Positions 22,225 to 34,596 of a stretch of 64,000 nucleotides of DNA are shown here, piece after piece. The notes beneath the pieces are model-generated. The model worked only from the letters and a program-made list of their open reading frames with translations. It was not told where the DNA came from and did no database searches. Within the stretch, counting starts at the first letter, position 1. Each line of letters starts with the position of its first letter. This stretch comes from Diphasiastrum complanatum (Eukaryota; Streptophyta; Lycopodiopsida; Lycopodiales; Lycopodiaceae): positions 48,865,688 to 48,929,687 of the forward strand of contig CM055105.1 of NCBI GenBank assembly GCA_029204225.1, in the 5' to 3' direction. A program made the translations under genes and the position numbers.

Positions 22225-24190
22225 TAGCTTTGTGAAAAAGTAGAAAGCATGTAGGTCATGATAAACTCATCTGCAGCTACAATTTGCACATGCTTTTCCT
22301 TCTTCAAGAAACAGTATTTCTGAAGCAGCATATTCAAGATATATTTATGCAATATAATAGGTGGTCTGAAAGTTCCTAATCATAGCAAACTGCAAGTATC
22401 GGTTTGTGAGAATGAAAGTTACAGATTGATGTGTTAAATTCTCAGATACACTATTTACAACTTGTCTGGAATAACAAATCAAGTGGTTGGTACTCCATTT
22501 CACTTATAGCTAGCTATAATTGGAGTGGTGACCTGGGGCCAATAACGGGACACCCTGGAGTCAATTATACAACACAGACTAGACAAGTGGCGGGTGGGGG
22601 CAAGAGCAGCACATACTCAAACCATCTGGTGTTGGGTTGTGGCTATTAAGTAAGACGTACCAAGTCCATCGAGGGGCATTCAAACTAAGTGAGGCATCCC
22701 ACTAGTGTGAATGGGCTATGGTAGTATGGGACACAGGTGCTTCTCCTTGGTGAACTGACAACTGATGCCAATGTTGTAACTTGTTGTTGGGGGTGAAAAC
22801 ATGCTTGTGTTCTCAAGTTCAAGCGTGAGCTATATTTTCAGTACCTTATGAGTTTTAGATAGCACTATTACAATATAAGCAGGAGAATGATTATGGCCAT
22901 CACAATTGACGTAGATAAATTGTGTTAGACTATCAAAAAATTCAAATCCCGAAAAGACTGCATTCAATAAGAGTGTATAAACTTCCAAAAGATTCACATC
23001 ATTTAAGGTTCATGATTAGACTTGCCACGCATATGAATTTAGTACATGTTTGATCTCAAAAGATTCTAACAATTAAGGTTTATCAAAGGAAAGCTAGATT
23101 GCCATAAAATTGGACTAGATAAAATTGATTCAGCTTATAACTATACATCCACTCACTGTCCCCAATTTCAATAGGGCCCCTAAACTATTCCAAAAAATAT
23201 GAACAATTTAGCATAGTAATACCACTATCAAAAAGTTGATATTGGGATTCTCTGGAACCATGTTATGTATCTATTATGCATGCTTTTGTTCCCTTTGTTT
23301 TTTTATCAAAAATTTGTAGGTCTTCTGTATGTGAAAGTCCATCATATAAGAATAACATGTCAAATATTATAACTATCAGACTAAGAAAATGCACAGCTTG
23401 AAATTGTATAGTATGTCATGCCCTTGCAATGTTGACTAATGAAAGAATAACAATGTACGAAACATGGAAATTGCCAGACATTCCATAATTCAAAAAGAGT
23501 ATTCATGTATATGTGGTCGGATGATGAAAATCTGTACATATTCTGTACGTGGAGTTTATTGTACAAAAAGTACTTTCACATAAACCTTGACTCGAAATTG
23601 CAGATATGGCTGCCCCCTTGCAATGTTGAATATCAAAATAATAAAAATGAGCGAAATATGGGGGTGGGGTGGCTAGAGATATTTTGCATTACTTGTACTT
23701 TTCTTTTTTCAAAAACCAGTATTTCTAAAGCACCATGTTGACGAAGAGGTGAAAACGCTTTGTTTGCCGGGGAAATCATGCTGTAAAAGTAAGCCTAATG
23801 GCAGAATTTGCCAGTCTGTGGAGGAGTATCCACATTTCTTGTCTAGTAACAAAGCTTTGTGAAGAAGTAAAAAGCATGTAGGCCATGATAAACGCATCTG
23901 CACTTGTACTTTTCTTTTTTCAAAAACCAGTATTTCTAAAGCACCAAGTTCAAGATATTTTTATGCAATTTTTGTTAGAAACTACTCTCACCTTGTGTTT
24001 ACTGCTTCCTTCCTTGACATTTAAAAACAACATTTGCATTGTGCAAGGATGAATTGCCCGTATAATAGGCAGTGTAAGAAGTTTCTAGTCACACCAATGA
24101 GCAACTATCGGTTTTTGAAAGTGGAATATACGGATACACGTGTAAAGTACTCAGATACACTATTTACGACTTGTCTGGAAAAACAAATCA
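22225..24190. repeat. Local direct duplication
   Basis: 22,225-22,480 and 23,845-24,190 share 'agctttgtgaa.aagta.aaagcatgtagg.catgataaac', 'aaa.cagtatttctaaagca', 'aactatcggttt' and 'ctcagatacactatttac.acttgtctgga'. A third partial copy lies at 23,690-23,745. Copies are diverged, with indels. Confidence 0.7.
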
Positions 24191-24709
24191 ATGAGCTCAA
24201 GTTCCTCCTTCACAAGAAAAAGAAGGTGACGGCGATCAGTATCGTGGGCTGTTGCACTCGCTAGTATGCAGATAAATAACATACATAAGTAATTTTTTCA
24301 AAATTTCTCAGTCGTTACCACAAGAACCTGAAATCACAATTCAGACTCAACAATCAACTCCTTGACTCATTTGCTAGATACACTTTTGTTTAAGGTAAAT
24401 TCACAATAATCGGAGATTAACCAATTATGATGAACACCGAAGCCTACGCGATGAAGCTATTAGGAAGATAACAAAACGGTGCCGGCCGCACAAAATAATT
24501 GCAGCATATGAATTTGCATCAATTGTGACACATGCCTTCCAGTGAGATACATTTGAAGCCCTTTGCAAGCTTCCCAGGAAGAGAGGTGCATGAAGAAGGA
24601 CAGAAGAAACAGAAGGATTACACAACTTTAGCTTAATGAATGCTACGAGAAACAGAAACAAGTGTGCCACAATTTGGTTACCTGCATGAGCGAGATATGC
24701 AGAAAGTAC

Positions 24710-24960
24710 CTCCACCTCTGGTGTCCCTGCTGCCGCTGTAGTTGACCAGATCTGTAGCCGCTGCTGCTGTTCCAGAGCAAGCAAATCGATTATCAGCATC
24801 CGCGAGCTTGGAATTGAGGAAAGGAAAAGAAAGCAGAGAAAAGAGGAACCCTAGAGCTTACAGAGAAGAAAGTGGCCGTCGCCATCGCCATCGCCATCGC
24901 CATCGCCAAAGCACGAACGATGCTGATATATCGAGATGTTTGCACGATACTCGTATACCA
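24710..24960 (-). other. Candidate 5' exon/leader of a minus-strand gene
   Basis: On the minus strand this stretch has a pyrimidine-rich leader with the plant-typical 'ctagggttcctcttttctctgc'. Two alternative start codons exist. One near 24,907 begins Met-Ala repeats, then Phe/Ser-rich residues, like a plastid transit peptide. The other, at 24,799, begins 'MLIIDLLALEQQQRLQIW' and reaches a donor at 24,709 in phase 0, which would join in frame to the trihelix exon at 19,222. The second would add about 32 residues to the trihelix protein. Either choice is inference. Confidence 0.4.
24880..24907 (-). repeat. (GATGGC)n hexanucleotide repeat
   Basis: Four units of gccatc on the plus strand. Read on the minus strand it encodes repeated Met-Ala. 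Confidence 0.9.
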
Positions 24961-24995
24961 GCGCCCATTTAGATGGTGACCGCGTGTCAAGACTG

Positions 24996-25036
24996 CCACG
25001 TGGAGATGTTTCGACGACTAACGATCTACGCGTGGC
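24996..25036 (-). promoter_or_regulatory. G-box and ABRE-like elements
   Basis: A perfect palindromic G-box 'ccacgtgg' lies at 24,996-25,003. A related 'acgcgtggc' lies about 25 bp further upstream for a minus-strand gene (25,028-25,036). They sit just upstream of the candidate 5' exon and would be bound by bZIP or bHLH factors. The assignment is from motif and position only. Confidence 0.5.
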
Positions 25037-25922
25037 AGAATCTTCGTAGCTTTGACAAATCGAGCGGTTACCGGGTTAGAAGTATCGTGTAGGGAGGAAA
25101 TTTTAGCCTCTCTTTCCAAAATTAATCTTCTCAATCCAAGGCCAACCCCTTCCCCTTAGGGCCTCTTCACATGTGGCCCCACCTGACTCGGCCTTCCGAG
25201 TGGGCCACCTCGGCTCTCACAATCACATGTCATGAACCTGTTGCCTCCAGGTCGGGCTTTCTAGCCAATCCGTCCTTCTAAGAATCTGGCTTCCACGGGT
25301 CGGCTGCCAACAACAAATTACATGTTGATCAACTGCAAAGAGCTGCAAATCACCTAATAATCAACTGCAAATTTCTTATATAGCTCAAAGATCGTTCATT
25401 TTTAGCATCAAACACACATGACGATCTTAGGTTAAAGCAATTTCAAAAAGCCATCAATCCCATAAATACATGATCATTACGGGTGGCTAAACAAATTACA
25501 TGCAAAGACAAATCACAAAAAGGGTGGCTTGATAGAGCACAAGCTCTTGTCCCGGATCCTAGATCAATCTTAGGAACAAATTTATGTCCTCCTAGCTAAT
25601 AAGACAAGGCCTTCACAACCATCATCAATGTCTCTCCAACTGGACCGAGCTTAGAATGAGCAATGCAAATTTCATTCTTTTGAAAATGCCTAAGGTAGTG
25701 GCCCAGTCCACTATCCCTGGGAAATGAGGTGGCGTGTTGTCTAAAGCCTACACGACGGGCAACAAAATCGTCTATAACAAGCACTATTTGCATAAGGAAA
25801 TAGGAGATATATCGTCTATAAAATTCATGAAGACATTTAAAAAGAGTAAAGTCATTTCAGATGTAAAGGAACTTATACATTCTTTATCATCTAATACAAC
25901 CAGATCCAAATGATCTATTGAC
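25037..25922. other. Intergenic DNA, no gene seen
   Basis: A C-rich patch at 25,140-25,310 may be distal promoter for the minus-strand gene. The remainder is AT-rich and ends at the truncated left edge of the copia RT fragment. Confidence 0.4.
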
Positions 25923-27122
25923 TTGATGAATATCGACCGAATCAGCCTTATGGAAGATGTTACAGGCTGCCAAGAGCACAAAGTGTGCAAGCTGCACAAA
26001 GCAATCTACAGTCTGAAACAGGCCGCAAGAGCATGGTTCGATAAAATCAACACTTATCTCATTCAATTGGGATTTGCAAACAATTCAGCTGACTGTAATG
26101 TTTATTCAAAGCATATAGGCACCAATTCAGTTCACATAGCTCTTTACGTAGATGATGCGTTTATTTTGTCTAACGACACTTCTCTTCTGCACACTACTAA
26201 GAGTGATCTGTCAAAGGAATTTGACATGACTGATTTAGGAGCTGTTCATTCTTTGCTAGGAATTCATATTACTAGAGATAGACTTCAGACGAAGATCTAT
26301 CTTAGTCAGCAGACATATCTAAAAGGCATTTTCGAAAAATTTCATATGTCTGATTGCAAACCAATTGATACTCCAATGGATCCAAGTACAGTATTGACTA
26401 AACCTTCTTGTGCTGAGACTGGTAGTGAAGTACTCGACTTAGCGAAGTACTCTTATCATTCACTAATCGGATCTCTAATGTATGCAATGTTGTGTACTAG
26501 ACCAGATTTAGCATACACTGTTAGCACGTTAAGTCAATTCATGTCTAATCCCAGGATCTCTCATTGAAAAGCATTGAAGAGAGTGATGAGATATATTCAG
26601 GGAAGTTTAGATCACATCTTATGTTACGATGGAAATGCTATCGACCCACTTGTCCTACAAGGCTACCAACTCAGATTGGGCAAGAATAGTCTCTACCAGA
26701 ATATTTGTTTCTATCTGGCAGGGGGACCGATTTCATGGAATTCAAGAAAGCAGAAATCAGTCGCGCTTTCTTCAACAGAGGCAGAGTACATCGCAGCATG
26801 TCAAGCTTCAAAAGAAGCTATATGGATCAGGTTGTTACTCTACGACTTACATCACACTCAGTTTAACGCTACCACCATTCTATGTGACAACATGAGCTGT
26901 ATTTCACTGTCATTGAATCCCAGATTTCATGGCAAATCCAAGCACATAAAAATCCAATATCATTTCATTCGAGAGAAAGTCTTCTCAGGGCAAGTGATCT
27001 TTCAATACTGCTCCACGATAGAAATGGTCGCAGACATCTTCACCAAAGCACTTCCCAAGATCAAGCATCAGAAGTTTTTCAGCACGTTGAATCTAACGAA
27101 GTTACCAAGGCACCAACCGTGA
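25923..27122 (+). pseudogene. Copia RT C-terminal half and RNase H
   Basis: 5'-truncated pol. The RT part has 'KLHKAIYSLKQAARAWFDKI', the catalytic 'LYVDD' (about 26,145) and 'HSLLGIHITR'. A Trp-to-stop change (TGA at 26,567) follows 'MSNPRISH'. Then come 'KALKRVMRYIQGS' and RNase H with 'GGPISWNSRKQKSVALSSTE', 'AEYIAACQASKEAIWI', 'CDNMSCISLSLNPRFH' and 'KHIKIQYHFIREK', ending 'ADIFTKALPKIKHQKFF'. A pair of compensating frameshifts lies near 26,665 and 26,705. It is followed by a polypurine tract and a 3' LTR. Gag, protease and integrase are missing. Confidence 0.9.
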
Positions 27123-27126
27123 CCTT

Positions 27127-27376
27127 AAGGGAGACTGTTGGAAATTAAGCCCACAGTTGCCTCCTTGATGAATCATAACTTAAACAACCAATTACTTGAA
27201 GAACGTCTACAACGGACTTCCGGTTGACCGCCAGCAAAGGGTAACGAATCCCATTATAAATTTAAGTTCAGATGTTAAGTTTAATAACTTGAAGTCATTG
27301 AAGACTTGGCCATCTTCAAGGACTTCCACAAACTTACATTTAGAACAAGTCTGCAGATTTACATCACTTTTTCACA
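27127..27376 (+). repeat. Polypurine tract and 3' LTR (family B)
   Basis: The tract 'aagggagac' is followed at 27,136 by 'tgttggaaattaagcccacag'. The LTR matches the minus-strand LTR at 59,246-59,596 through 'gaagaacg.ctacaa.gg.cttccgg', 'agcaaagggtaac' and 'acttggc.atcttcaaggacttccacaaac'. The right end, at about 27,374-27,376, is where similarity stops. Confidence 0.8.
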
Positions 27377-29099
27377 TAGTAATTTATTGCCGATCCTAAA
27401 TCCATGGATCCAAACACATAGACATAACAGTTAGGATAATAAAATTATTCTTCAAAGATTCTCCCGGTTAAGTCAAGAGAATAGGTAACTCCATTCTCAG
27501 TTGTTGATTTAGATACATTCCCAAAATCTTCTTACCGAATCAACCATTGCTTAGATTACATCAAAATTTTTGCAAAGACTTTAAAAGGTTCAGGTACGTA
27601 ACCAAAAATCCATTACAAATAGCCATGCATTCATCAAATGCACCAAATCCCTTTACAAAAGCTATGAAATCAATGCAATACATGGTTACTGACATGCACA
27701 ACTCAATGGACTAACTGAGGCATGCAAGCACCAGGATCAAGCCCTTCACTCACCATGCATCTTTTACTCTTGAAGAATGATAAACCAAAAAGACTTTAAT
27801 GTATGGTTAACAAGGACCTCCCTTATCCATACCAAAACCCTAAAAGGATTTTGCTAAAGGGTTTAGCAAAAGGAAGGGAATGCTCTCACGATGCAACAGC
27901 CGCTATATCAAAGACGCGCCATGCATCGAGATAGAGGAAAAATTCGAGCAGGACAGGAGAAGGCAGCCACCACCATCGCGAAGGCCAGACGAGAGATAGA
28001 GATTATGCAGGATTGCGCCCTTCATGAGCCATCTGCCAATCAATCATCTCCCTCACGCCCATCTGTTTGCAGGAAACCAAGGTTTCAAACGAATTGATAG
28101 CTCTTTGCATCAGCAAATGGAGGTAACACCAACAGAATTTAGTCTGTAAGGTTCCCACAGTTGAACGGACAACAGAGGCCATAGCAGAATCTATGGTAAC
28201 CCAATCTCTGAGCCCGGAACAGCACTTTAAATCCGCTTCACAGATGGATGCATCAAATCGCTTTTGTACAGTCAACAAAGGTTTCAAACGAGTTCAAGAT
28301 TCTTACAAACTCCATAGTTGCTGCCCTCTGTAGCTTCCCTTTGAACTGAACAGAGGTTCCAACCTCTACCAAATCAGTTTTTCCCAAAGGTTCAGAAATT
28401 ATAGTTCCTAAACTCTTAGAATCAGCACGCAACATATTTGTCGCAACATATTTGTAGGGGTTCACACAAGGACCCTCACCACAAGAGGTGCACAACCATT
28501 TATGGGAGAAGGTTTTGGTTTCATTCAGCATGTTCTTTAAACTGCTCCAAACAATCATGACTTACTAACATCTTAGCAACAACAAAATTGCTTTTACAGG
28601 GAGCTGTTTGTTTATTCACACATATAGTTCTACATTCTTTTACTAAAGGTATTCCGCTGCAGATTAGCTGAATAACATCACATCCAATTTCTGTCCACAT
28701 GCATGCTAATCGGAGGATCTTTAAAAGTTTCCAATTCTCACATGCAATATTAGAATCCTATAACTCAATTACCTTCAACTCATTCCACAGGATAAATTGA
28801 TACACAATCAATTCGTCAATGAATAAAAGTTACATAACAAGATTCAGGACAATTGGAACTCATGCGAGTTATTCAGCTATTTAGCCAAGTAGAATTTTGC
28901 CATCAAGCAAGCAACAAGATCCAACCAAGTAGATCATTCAAAAGCAATCGGCAGATTGCTCAAGAAACAAGAAATCACAAAGGAATTCAAGCTAATTCTC
29001 AGCATCTTTACTGAAACCACCAAGTAGAAGTGCACTCTACCAATTTCGAAAAGTACGCCCCAAACCGGAATTAGTGACTCCACTTCCCTTGAGAAAATA
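27377..29099. other. No gene supported
   Basis: Two minus-strand frames at 28,003-28,558 share a phrase (NSFET.V.C) because the DNA holds a short direct repeat 'aaggtttcaaacga' (28,080 and 28,276). No family, splice pattern or start context supports a gene. Confidence 0.35.
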
Positions 29100-29283
29100 G
29101 CACTCCAACCTTCCAATTCGATGTAGAACTTGTCTCCGTCCCATCCAAAAACCTTTGAACTGTGAACAAGTTAATTTCTTCAAAATAATTGAACGGAAGA
29201 AGTCTAAGGCAAGTTTCGTAGTTTTTCGGAAGAGTGCGAAAAATGCAAACTTTGCGACAATTAGTGTATTTCTGCAGACTATA
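29100..29283 (-). repeat. Fragment of a family A copia LTR
   Basis: Same orientation as, and clearly similar to, 59,040-59,242: 'ttgaact', 'aagttaa.ttcttcaaaata.tt', 'ggaagaag', 'aaaaatgc.aact.tgcgaca' and 'ttagtgtatttct.cagac'. Only the U3 start of the ~1-kb LTR is preserved. Confidence 0.7.
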
Positions 29284-31010
29284 CAAGACAATTGGATTGA
29301 GATTCATATAATTCCTTCCATTGAAATACTAGATTTTGAAGGACTGTTTAAGTTATATGAATTCATGCTTCCATTAATCTTCTGTAGCTAAGTTACAAGA
29401 TTCTCAGTGAGTTATGTGAGTAACATATGCAAATTTTGGAGAAATCTGCCAGTTAGTGACATATGGGTTTATGTATTGGGTCATAGTGAGATTATTCTCA
29501 TATGTGCACGATTAAGGTTATTTGGTGCACTTAACCTAGTGGTTGAACATAGACATATGATCAAGTATTGTGTTTGACAATTACTTGCAAAGTTTGGATA
29601 TGGGGCTAAATGTGGTGTTGTACATGTATAGTTGAGATCTGCACCTAGACATTTAAGTCTTCTAAATCATGAGCAATTAACTTGAGTAGTTGATTTACTC
29701 CTGTGAAAGTTAATTGGTAAAATAGATAGTGTGAAGAGCATTCACCAAAAACTATTTGTTTTGTGTGTATTGCTTGTAAGACACATAATTTATGAGTCAT
29801 TTGGATTCATTAGGGAATTGTGTGCATAGGATACTGAATTCTTGGATGAGTATTTCTCAGTTTAGAAATAAACTTGATTCATTAGCGGTACTATCCCTAT
29901 GAGCTCAATTAGATACCGGATCCTAATGGTGCCAAGAATGGTAAACTGAATTTTGGGAATTCAGCAGAACTTTGTAATGTCTAGATGTTGTTCTAGGAGA
30001 TTATATAAAGTTTATATTGTTAAAGATGAATGTTATAATAGTCTTTAATTACTTGGATGATTGTAGAATTTGGAACTCATAATTTGATTAAGAATCAGTT
30101 TGTATGTTGTTGTAAATATACTCCAGTATTTTTCAATGATTAAGTATGGTTTTGGAATCCTGTAAATTATGATTGACGAATCATAAGATTCTAAATGTTT
30201 ATGATTGACGGATCATAAACTGATATTTAAAGATCATTTAAAGATTATAAGGAAATGTGAAGATTCTTAAGATAATGAGTAATTCTTGATGAATTGGGTG
30301 AGTCAAGGATTTAGGTCTGTTATTTGAACTCTAAATTCCTTTACTCCAGTGCATACTTGAGATTGTATGGATCTCACAAGCCTTTCCATTAAGTAATTGT
30401 TTACTTATGAGGAATTGCTTTCTTTACAGATTGTAGTCTATAAGTGCTTGTGTACAAAGTTCAGTCTATATCTCCAGTTTTTTAGAAGATAGATAAATCT
30501 ATTAAGATATAGATAGATGCTAATTTTTTGCATATGATGCTAGAAATGGGGCTGTTAACTCATTAGAGTAACTGCAATACTCTAGTTTGAGTTATGATTG
30601 TCTGAGACTTGATGGATCTCCTAAAGATTTTAGATGACTGAATTGTGGTATTTGTACCAAGAAGCCTTATTTTCTACTAGATATTGACATGGAATTTCTT
30701 TAGTTTTTGGATTTGATTTCTGAAATAAAGTAAAATCATCTAGTATTTCATGTAATTGGGATTACATGAAGGTGGTGAGTATTTATTTTGGATAAGATCT
30801 ACCCATTTGAAAATTTTATAGCTTAGTGTATCTTTGGGAATTTGAATTAGTATTCATGAGTAGAGGCAAGCAATTTAAATATTGTTGCATCTCTGAGTAC
30901 TTATTCAGGTGGAATGATCGGACTAAGAATAATGCTTCATGGGTAAGATTTGAAAGCTTAAGGAATAGTTTCATATTTTCTTTTTCCCGTTCTGAGGACA
31001 GAACCTGTTT
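29284..31010. other. Non-coding, AT-rich; likely decayed element interior
   Basis: No frame of interest on either strand. The right end is the polypurine tract of an LTR at 31,024, so this stretch probably was the 3' interior of that element (non-coding or fully decayed). Confidence 0.4.
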
Positions 31011-31270
31011 AAGGGAGGAAAAATGTTATGGCCATATTCGGTTAAGGACCTGGAATAGTCCTAATATGGTAGACCGACCCTCCAATATTCGAGATTATTG
31101 GTCATGCCTAGATTTAATTCCACATCGAGGCTTGTTGGTGAACCCAGACACTCTAATTGAGACATATGGAGTAGTGCATGTACGTGTGACTGATATAGGC
31201 AGGAGGTATGCATGTAGAGCTATGACCTATTTATAGTTGACCTGCATGGGGATTGCATGTGCTCATGCAC
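31011..31270 (+). repeat. Polypurine tract and 3' LTR (family C)
   Basis: 'aagggaggaaaaa' precedes 'tgttatggccatattcgg'. A TATA-like 'ctatttatag' lies at about 31,228. The same LTR occurs inverted at 31,500-31,880 and as a fragment at 46,770-46,905. Confidence 0.7.
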
Positions 31271-31499
31271 AAGATCCTACTCTCTATATATTGAGGTAGT
31301 GATTATTCCGTCGATGACTTGGTCTAGGTTACCAGTGAGCTCTTCTCCTCTTGCTATCACATTGGCATGGCTTGGGGGCTAGATCCAAGAGGATTCTCCA
31401 GGAGGGATCTAGGTTTGGTTGGGTGGTTTTGCTCCATAGTCTCTCTTGTGTTTTCCTATCCTCATCTTAGGGGTTTTCCCTAGTGGTCTTTACAGAGAG

Positions 31500-31880
31500 G
31501 CTGTGCATGAACCCATGCAATATTGCCCCATGCAAGTCAGCTATAAATAGGTCACATCTCTTCATGCAGTCCTCCTCCCTATAACCGTCACACATACATG
31601 CACTACTCCATATGTCTCAATGAGAGTGTTTGGGTCCTCTCAAGGTCATTAGTCACAAACAGGCCTTGACATGTCTAGGTTCTCCTGCCTATATCCGTCA
31701 CACGTACATGCACTACTCCATAGGTGTCAATTAGAGTATCTGGGTTCTCTCAAGGTCATTAGTCACAAACAGGCTCGACATGGAATTAAATCTTGACGTT
31801 ACCAATAATCTCAAACATCGGAGGGCCGGTCTACCATATTAGGACTATTTCGTGTCCTTAATAGAATATGGCCATGACAA
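31500..31880 (-). repeat. Inverted family C LTR with an internal ~130-bp tandem duplication
   Basis: Reverse complement of 31,024-31,270. The block 'ccgtcacac.tacatgcactactccata' to 'ggtcattagtcacaaacaggc' is present twice (31,580-31,665 and 31,693-31,773). With the plus-strand copy it forms an imperfect palindrome about 850 bp across. Confidence 0.75.
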
Positions 31881-32135
31881 CAAGACTACGTGCTGCTCTA
31901 CAATGATTGTGGGTATGGACATCTATATTTGGATTGTCCTGTCAAGAAGGAGAGAGATGCCAATGCATGACCATATGTGCCACTAAACCTCCTAACACAA
32001 GGAGATCACTTCCATCCTCCATTTACTTTCTTCTTTCCAAATAATCTCCCATTGTAAAAATACTCGTCGACTGTAGAAACACTCGATTTCTTTCCAAATA
32101 CTCGCCTTCACCTTCAAATACTTGCCCTTAAAAAA

Positions 32136-32322
<187 letters not shown>

Positions 32323-32479
32323 GTTCTTGGATATAATAGATTTCGAAACCAAAGACTTGGTGCCAGACATTGATTACGATGATGATGAAGGCCTTCTTAC
32401 AGGTGAAGACTGTCTGAGGAGAGACTTATCAAATGTTCATGAGCATGGACGAAGTCTGCCTATTGAAGAGTAATTTGTT

Positions 32480-34330
32480 GTCTTTAAGACTCAACTGTAT
32501 TTTCTCATCCATTTCCAATGGAATTTATAGTTGACTCTTCTTCGATTGGCATCGAATCCTTCCGGTTGGAAGGTATACAGCTCCTCTTCGATGTTGTCGT
32601 TGAGAAATGTTGTCTTGACATCCATTTGGTGCATTTCGAGGTCTTTCACAACTGCTAATGCGATCAGAGTCCTGATTGACTGCATCTTAATGACATGACT
32701 GAATATTTCCTAATAATCCACTCCTTGGACCTGAGTGAATCCTTTAGCCACCAGCCGTGCTTTCCATTTAGCAATGGAACCATCAGAGTTGATCTTCTTA
32801 TTGAAGATCCACTTGTTGCCGATAACTCTCTTGTGAGTGGGGAAGTTGACCAGTGTCCAGCTCTGGTTCGTCAAAAGTGAGCTGTACTCACTTTTCATAG
32901 CTTCTTGTCACTTCACAGCATCCTTGGAGTTAATTGCTTTGGCTAGGCTCTCTGGTTCTTCAGATGAAGTCCAGAATGATTGAGGTGTATACCTCTCAGG
33001 AACTGTCTGAGTCCGTGAGGATCTGCGGACGTTCTATTGACCAGGATGCACTGATTCTTCTTCTTGAACTTCTCTAGATCTGCTCGAGCTCCTACAGGTT
33101 CTGTAGAAGAATCATCAACATTGGAAGGTTGAATGCTACGTAGAATAGGATAAAATAACATAGCATCATCTATCAATGGCTGTATGAAATCATAATATGC
33201 ATGTTCTTGAAATATTATATCCCTAGAGACAAATACTACATTGGTAAACTTTATAAGCTTTATGTTCATCAGGATAGCCAATGAGTGCTGGATCTGTTAT
33301 GCACGTAACAGGCAATGGAAGTAGCTTCTGTCCATAACTTCTCAGGTAGGTGTGCTTGATGTAGCATTGATATGGCTGAGTTGAGAAGACTTCGGTTCTT
33401 TCTTTCTGCAATCCCATTCTGTTGAGGTGAATAGGAAGCAGTGAATTGTCTTTTAATGCCATGTTCAGCCAAGTAGTCGGACACCTCGTTGGAGATGTAT
33501 TCGTCGCCACCATCAGTTCAGAGTGCCTTCACTTTCCTAGATGTTTGTGTCTCAGCCATGCCCGTGAATCTCCTGAAGCATTCAAAGGCTTCAAATTTGT
33601 GCTTAGTGAACATGACTGTAGACCATCTGGAGTAATCATCTATGAAAGTGAGAAAATAGACTGCATCTCCTAAGGATGGAGTTGGCATTGGACCATAGAG
33701 ATCGCTATGTAAAAGATCTAATACATGCTTTGATTTGATGGAATGTGATTTTGGAAACTTGCTTCTAAAGTGCTTCCCATAGATGCACGATTCACAAAAG
33801 AAAGATTTCCTATTTAATGAAGACGAGAAATTCAAACCATCAACTAAATTATTACAAAGCATATAAAAAAGTGATCTTGTATTCATGTTTCCAAATTTAC
33901 TATGCCACAAAACAACACTATTGTTTACATTTTCATTAGAGATACTAGCTAATGCAACTGAATTAGAGAGTACGTAAAGGTTTTCGACTCTAGTGCATGT
34001 AGTCAGAGGAGTATCTTCCTCGAATATTGTACACTCCTCAGATGAGAAGGTGACAATGTAGCCCTCATCAGTTATCTTCGAGACTGATAATAGGTTCTTT
34101 GACAACTGAGGAACATGAAGGATCTTAGGAACACAAATGGACAGATCGTTGTTGAAGCTGATCTTCACTGCTCCTTTGCCTTCCACGTGTATGGTGCTAG
34201 AATTTCCAAGGTAGATAAATTGGTCTCTACTGTAAGCAGTGTACTTCGTAAAACTGCACCTGATTCTTGCCCTTGGAATGATCTTTCTTTTTGGTGTATA
34301 GAGCCATTCGGGTTGTCATATATTTGTTAA
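32480..34330 (-). pseudogene. Family A copia pol: protease tail, integrase, RT start
   Basis: Minus strand, in order: a gag phrase 'ALYTKKKDHSKGKNQ' (34,290-34,250); post-protease 'LHVPQLSKNLLSVSKITDEG' (34,105); GAG-pre-integrase with 'CESCIYGKHFRSKFP' (33,790-33,740); integrase 'LLHSDLYGPMPTPSLGDAVY' (33,720) and 'YSPQQNGIAERKNRSL' (33,430-33,380); linker; RT motif 'WTLVNFPTHKRVIGNKWIFN' (32,855-32,800), 'ARLVAKGFTQVQGVDY' and 'MDVKTTFLND'. It stops beside the compound microsatellite, before the YVDD motif. At least five frame changes or stops occur. It is clearly the same family as 56,608-58,162. Confidence 0.85.
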
Positions 34331-34596
34331 GGTCAAAAGATATTTCTTCATATATTCCTTCCTTTAGGTTTCTTATATGAGATATTTCTACTGCTTTGAA
34401 TATACGACATGCTGTTTCTTGAATTGAGTAGGATGATTTGAGTTGATCTTTGAAATACTTATTAGAACAAAAATCAAACTTCCAAAACGTCTTCAAAACT
34501 TCAAAGATCAGAATTCAGCATCACATAGAAACATCACCATTACATAGGCAAGAATGAATATTTATGATGGATTCAATTCTTCATGTAATCTTCAAG

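Larger units (their letters stand above)
19223..24709 (-). other. Probable long first intron of the trihelix gene
   Basis: No convincing coding exon was found on the minus strand here. A minus-strand acceptor lies at 19,223-19,224, and a possible donor (gag|gtactt) lies at 24,709. The reading phase on both sides is 0, so joining them would be in frame. The interval holds a strong hairpin (21,094-21,218) and a local duplication (22.2-24.2 kb). Linking these splice sites is inference. Confidence 0.4.

Noticed and set aside
24425-24799. Single-exon 124-residue minus-strand gene
   Set aside because: Only the first ~30 codons look exonic. After the donor-like site at 24,709 the translation resembles intron sequence.
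28003-28558. Two minus-strand ORFs sharing a phrase
   Set aside because: The shared residues come from a short DNA direct repeat. No family or splice evidence was found.
30826-31236. 136-residue plus-strand ORF
   Set aside because: It crosses a polypurine tract and LTR boundary and matches no element protein.
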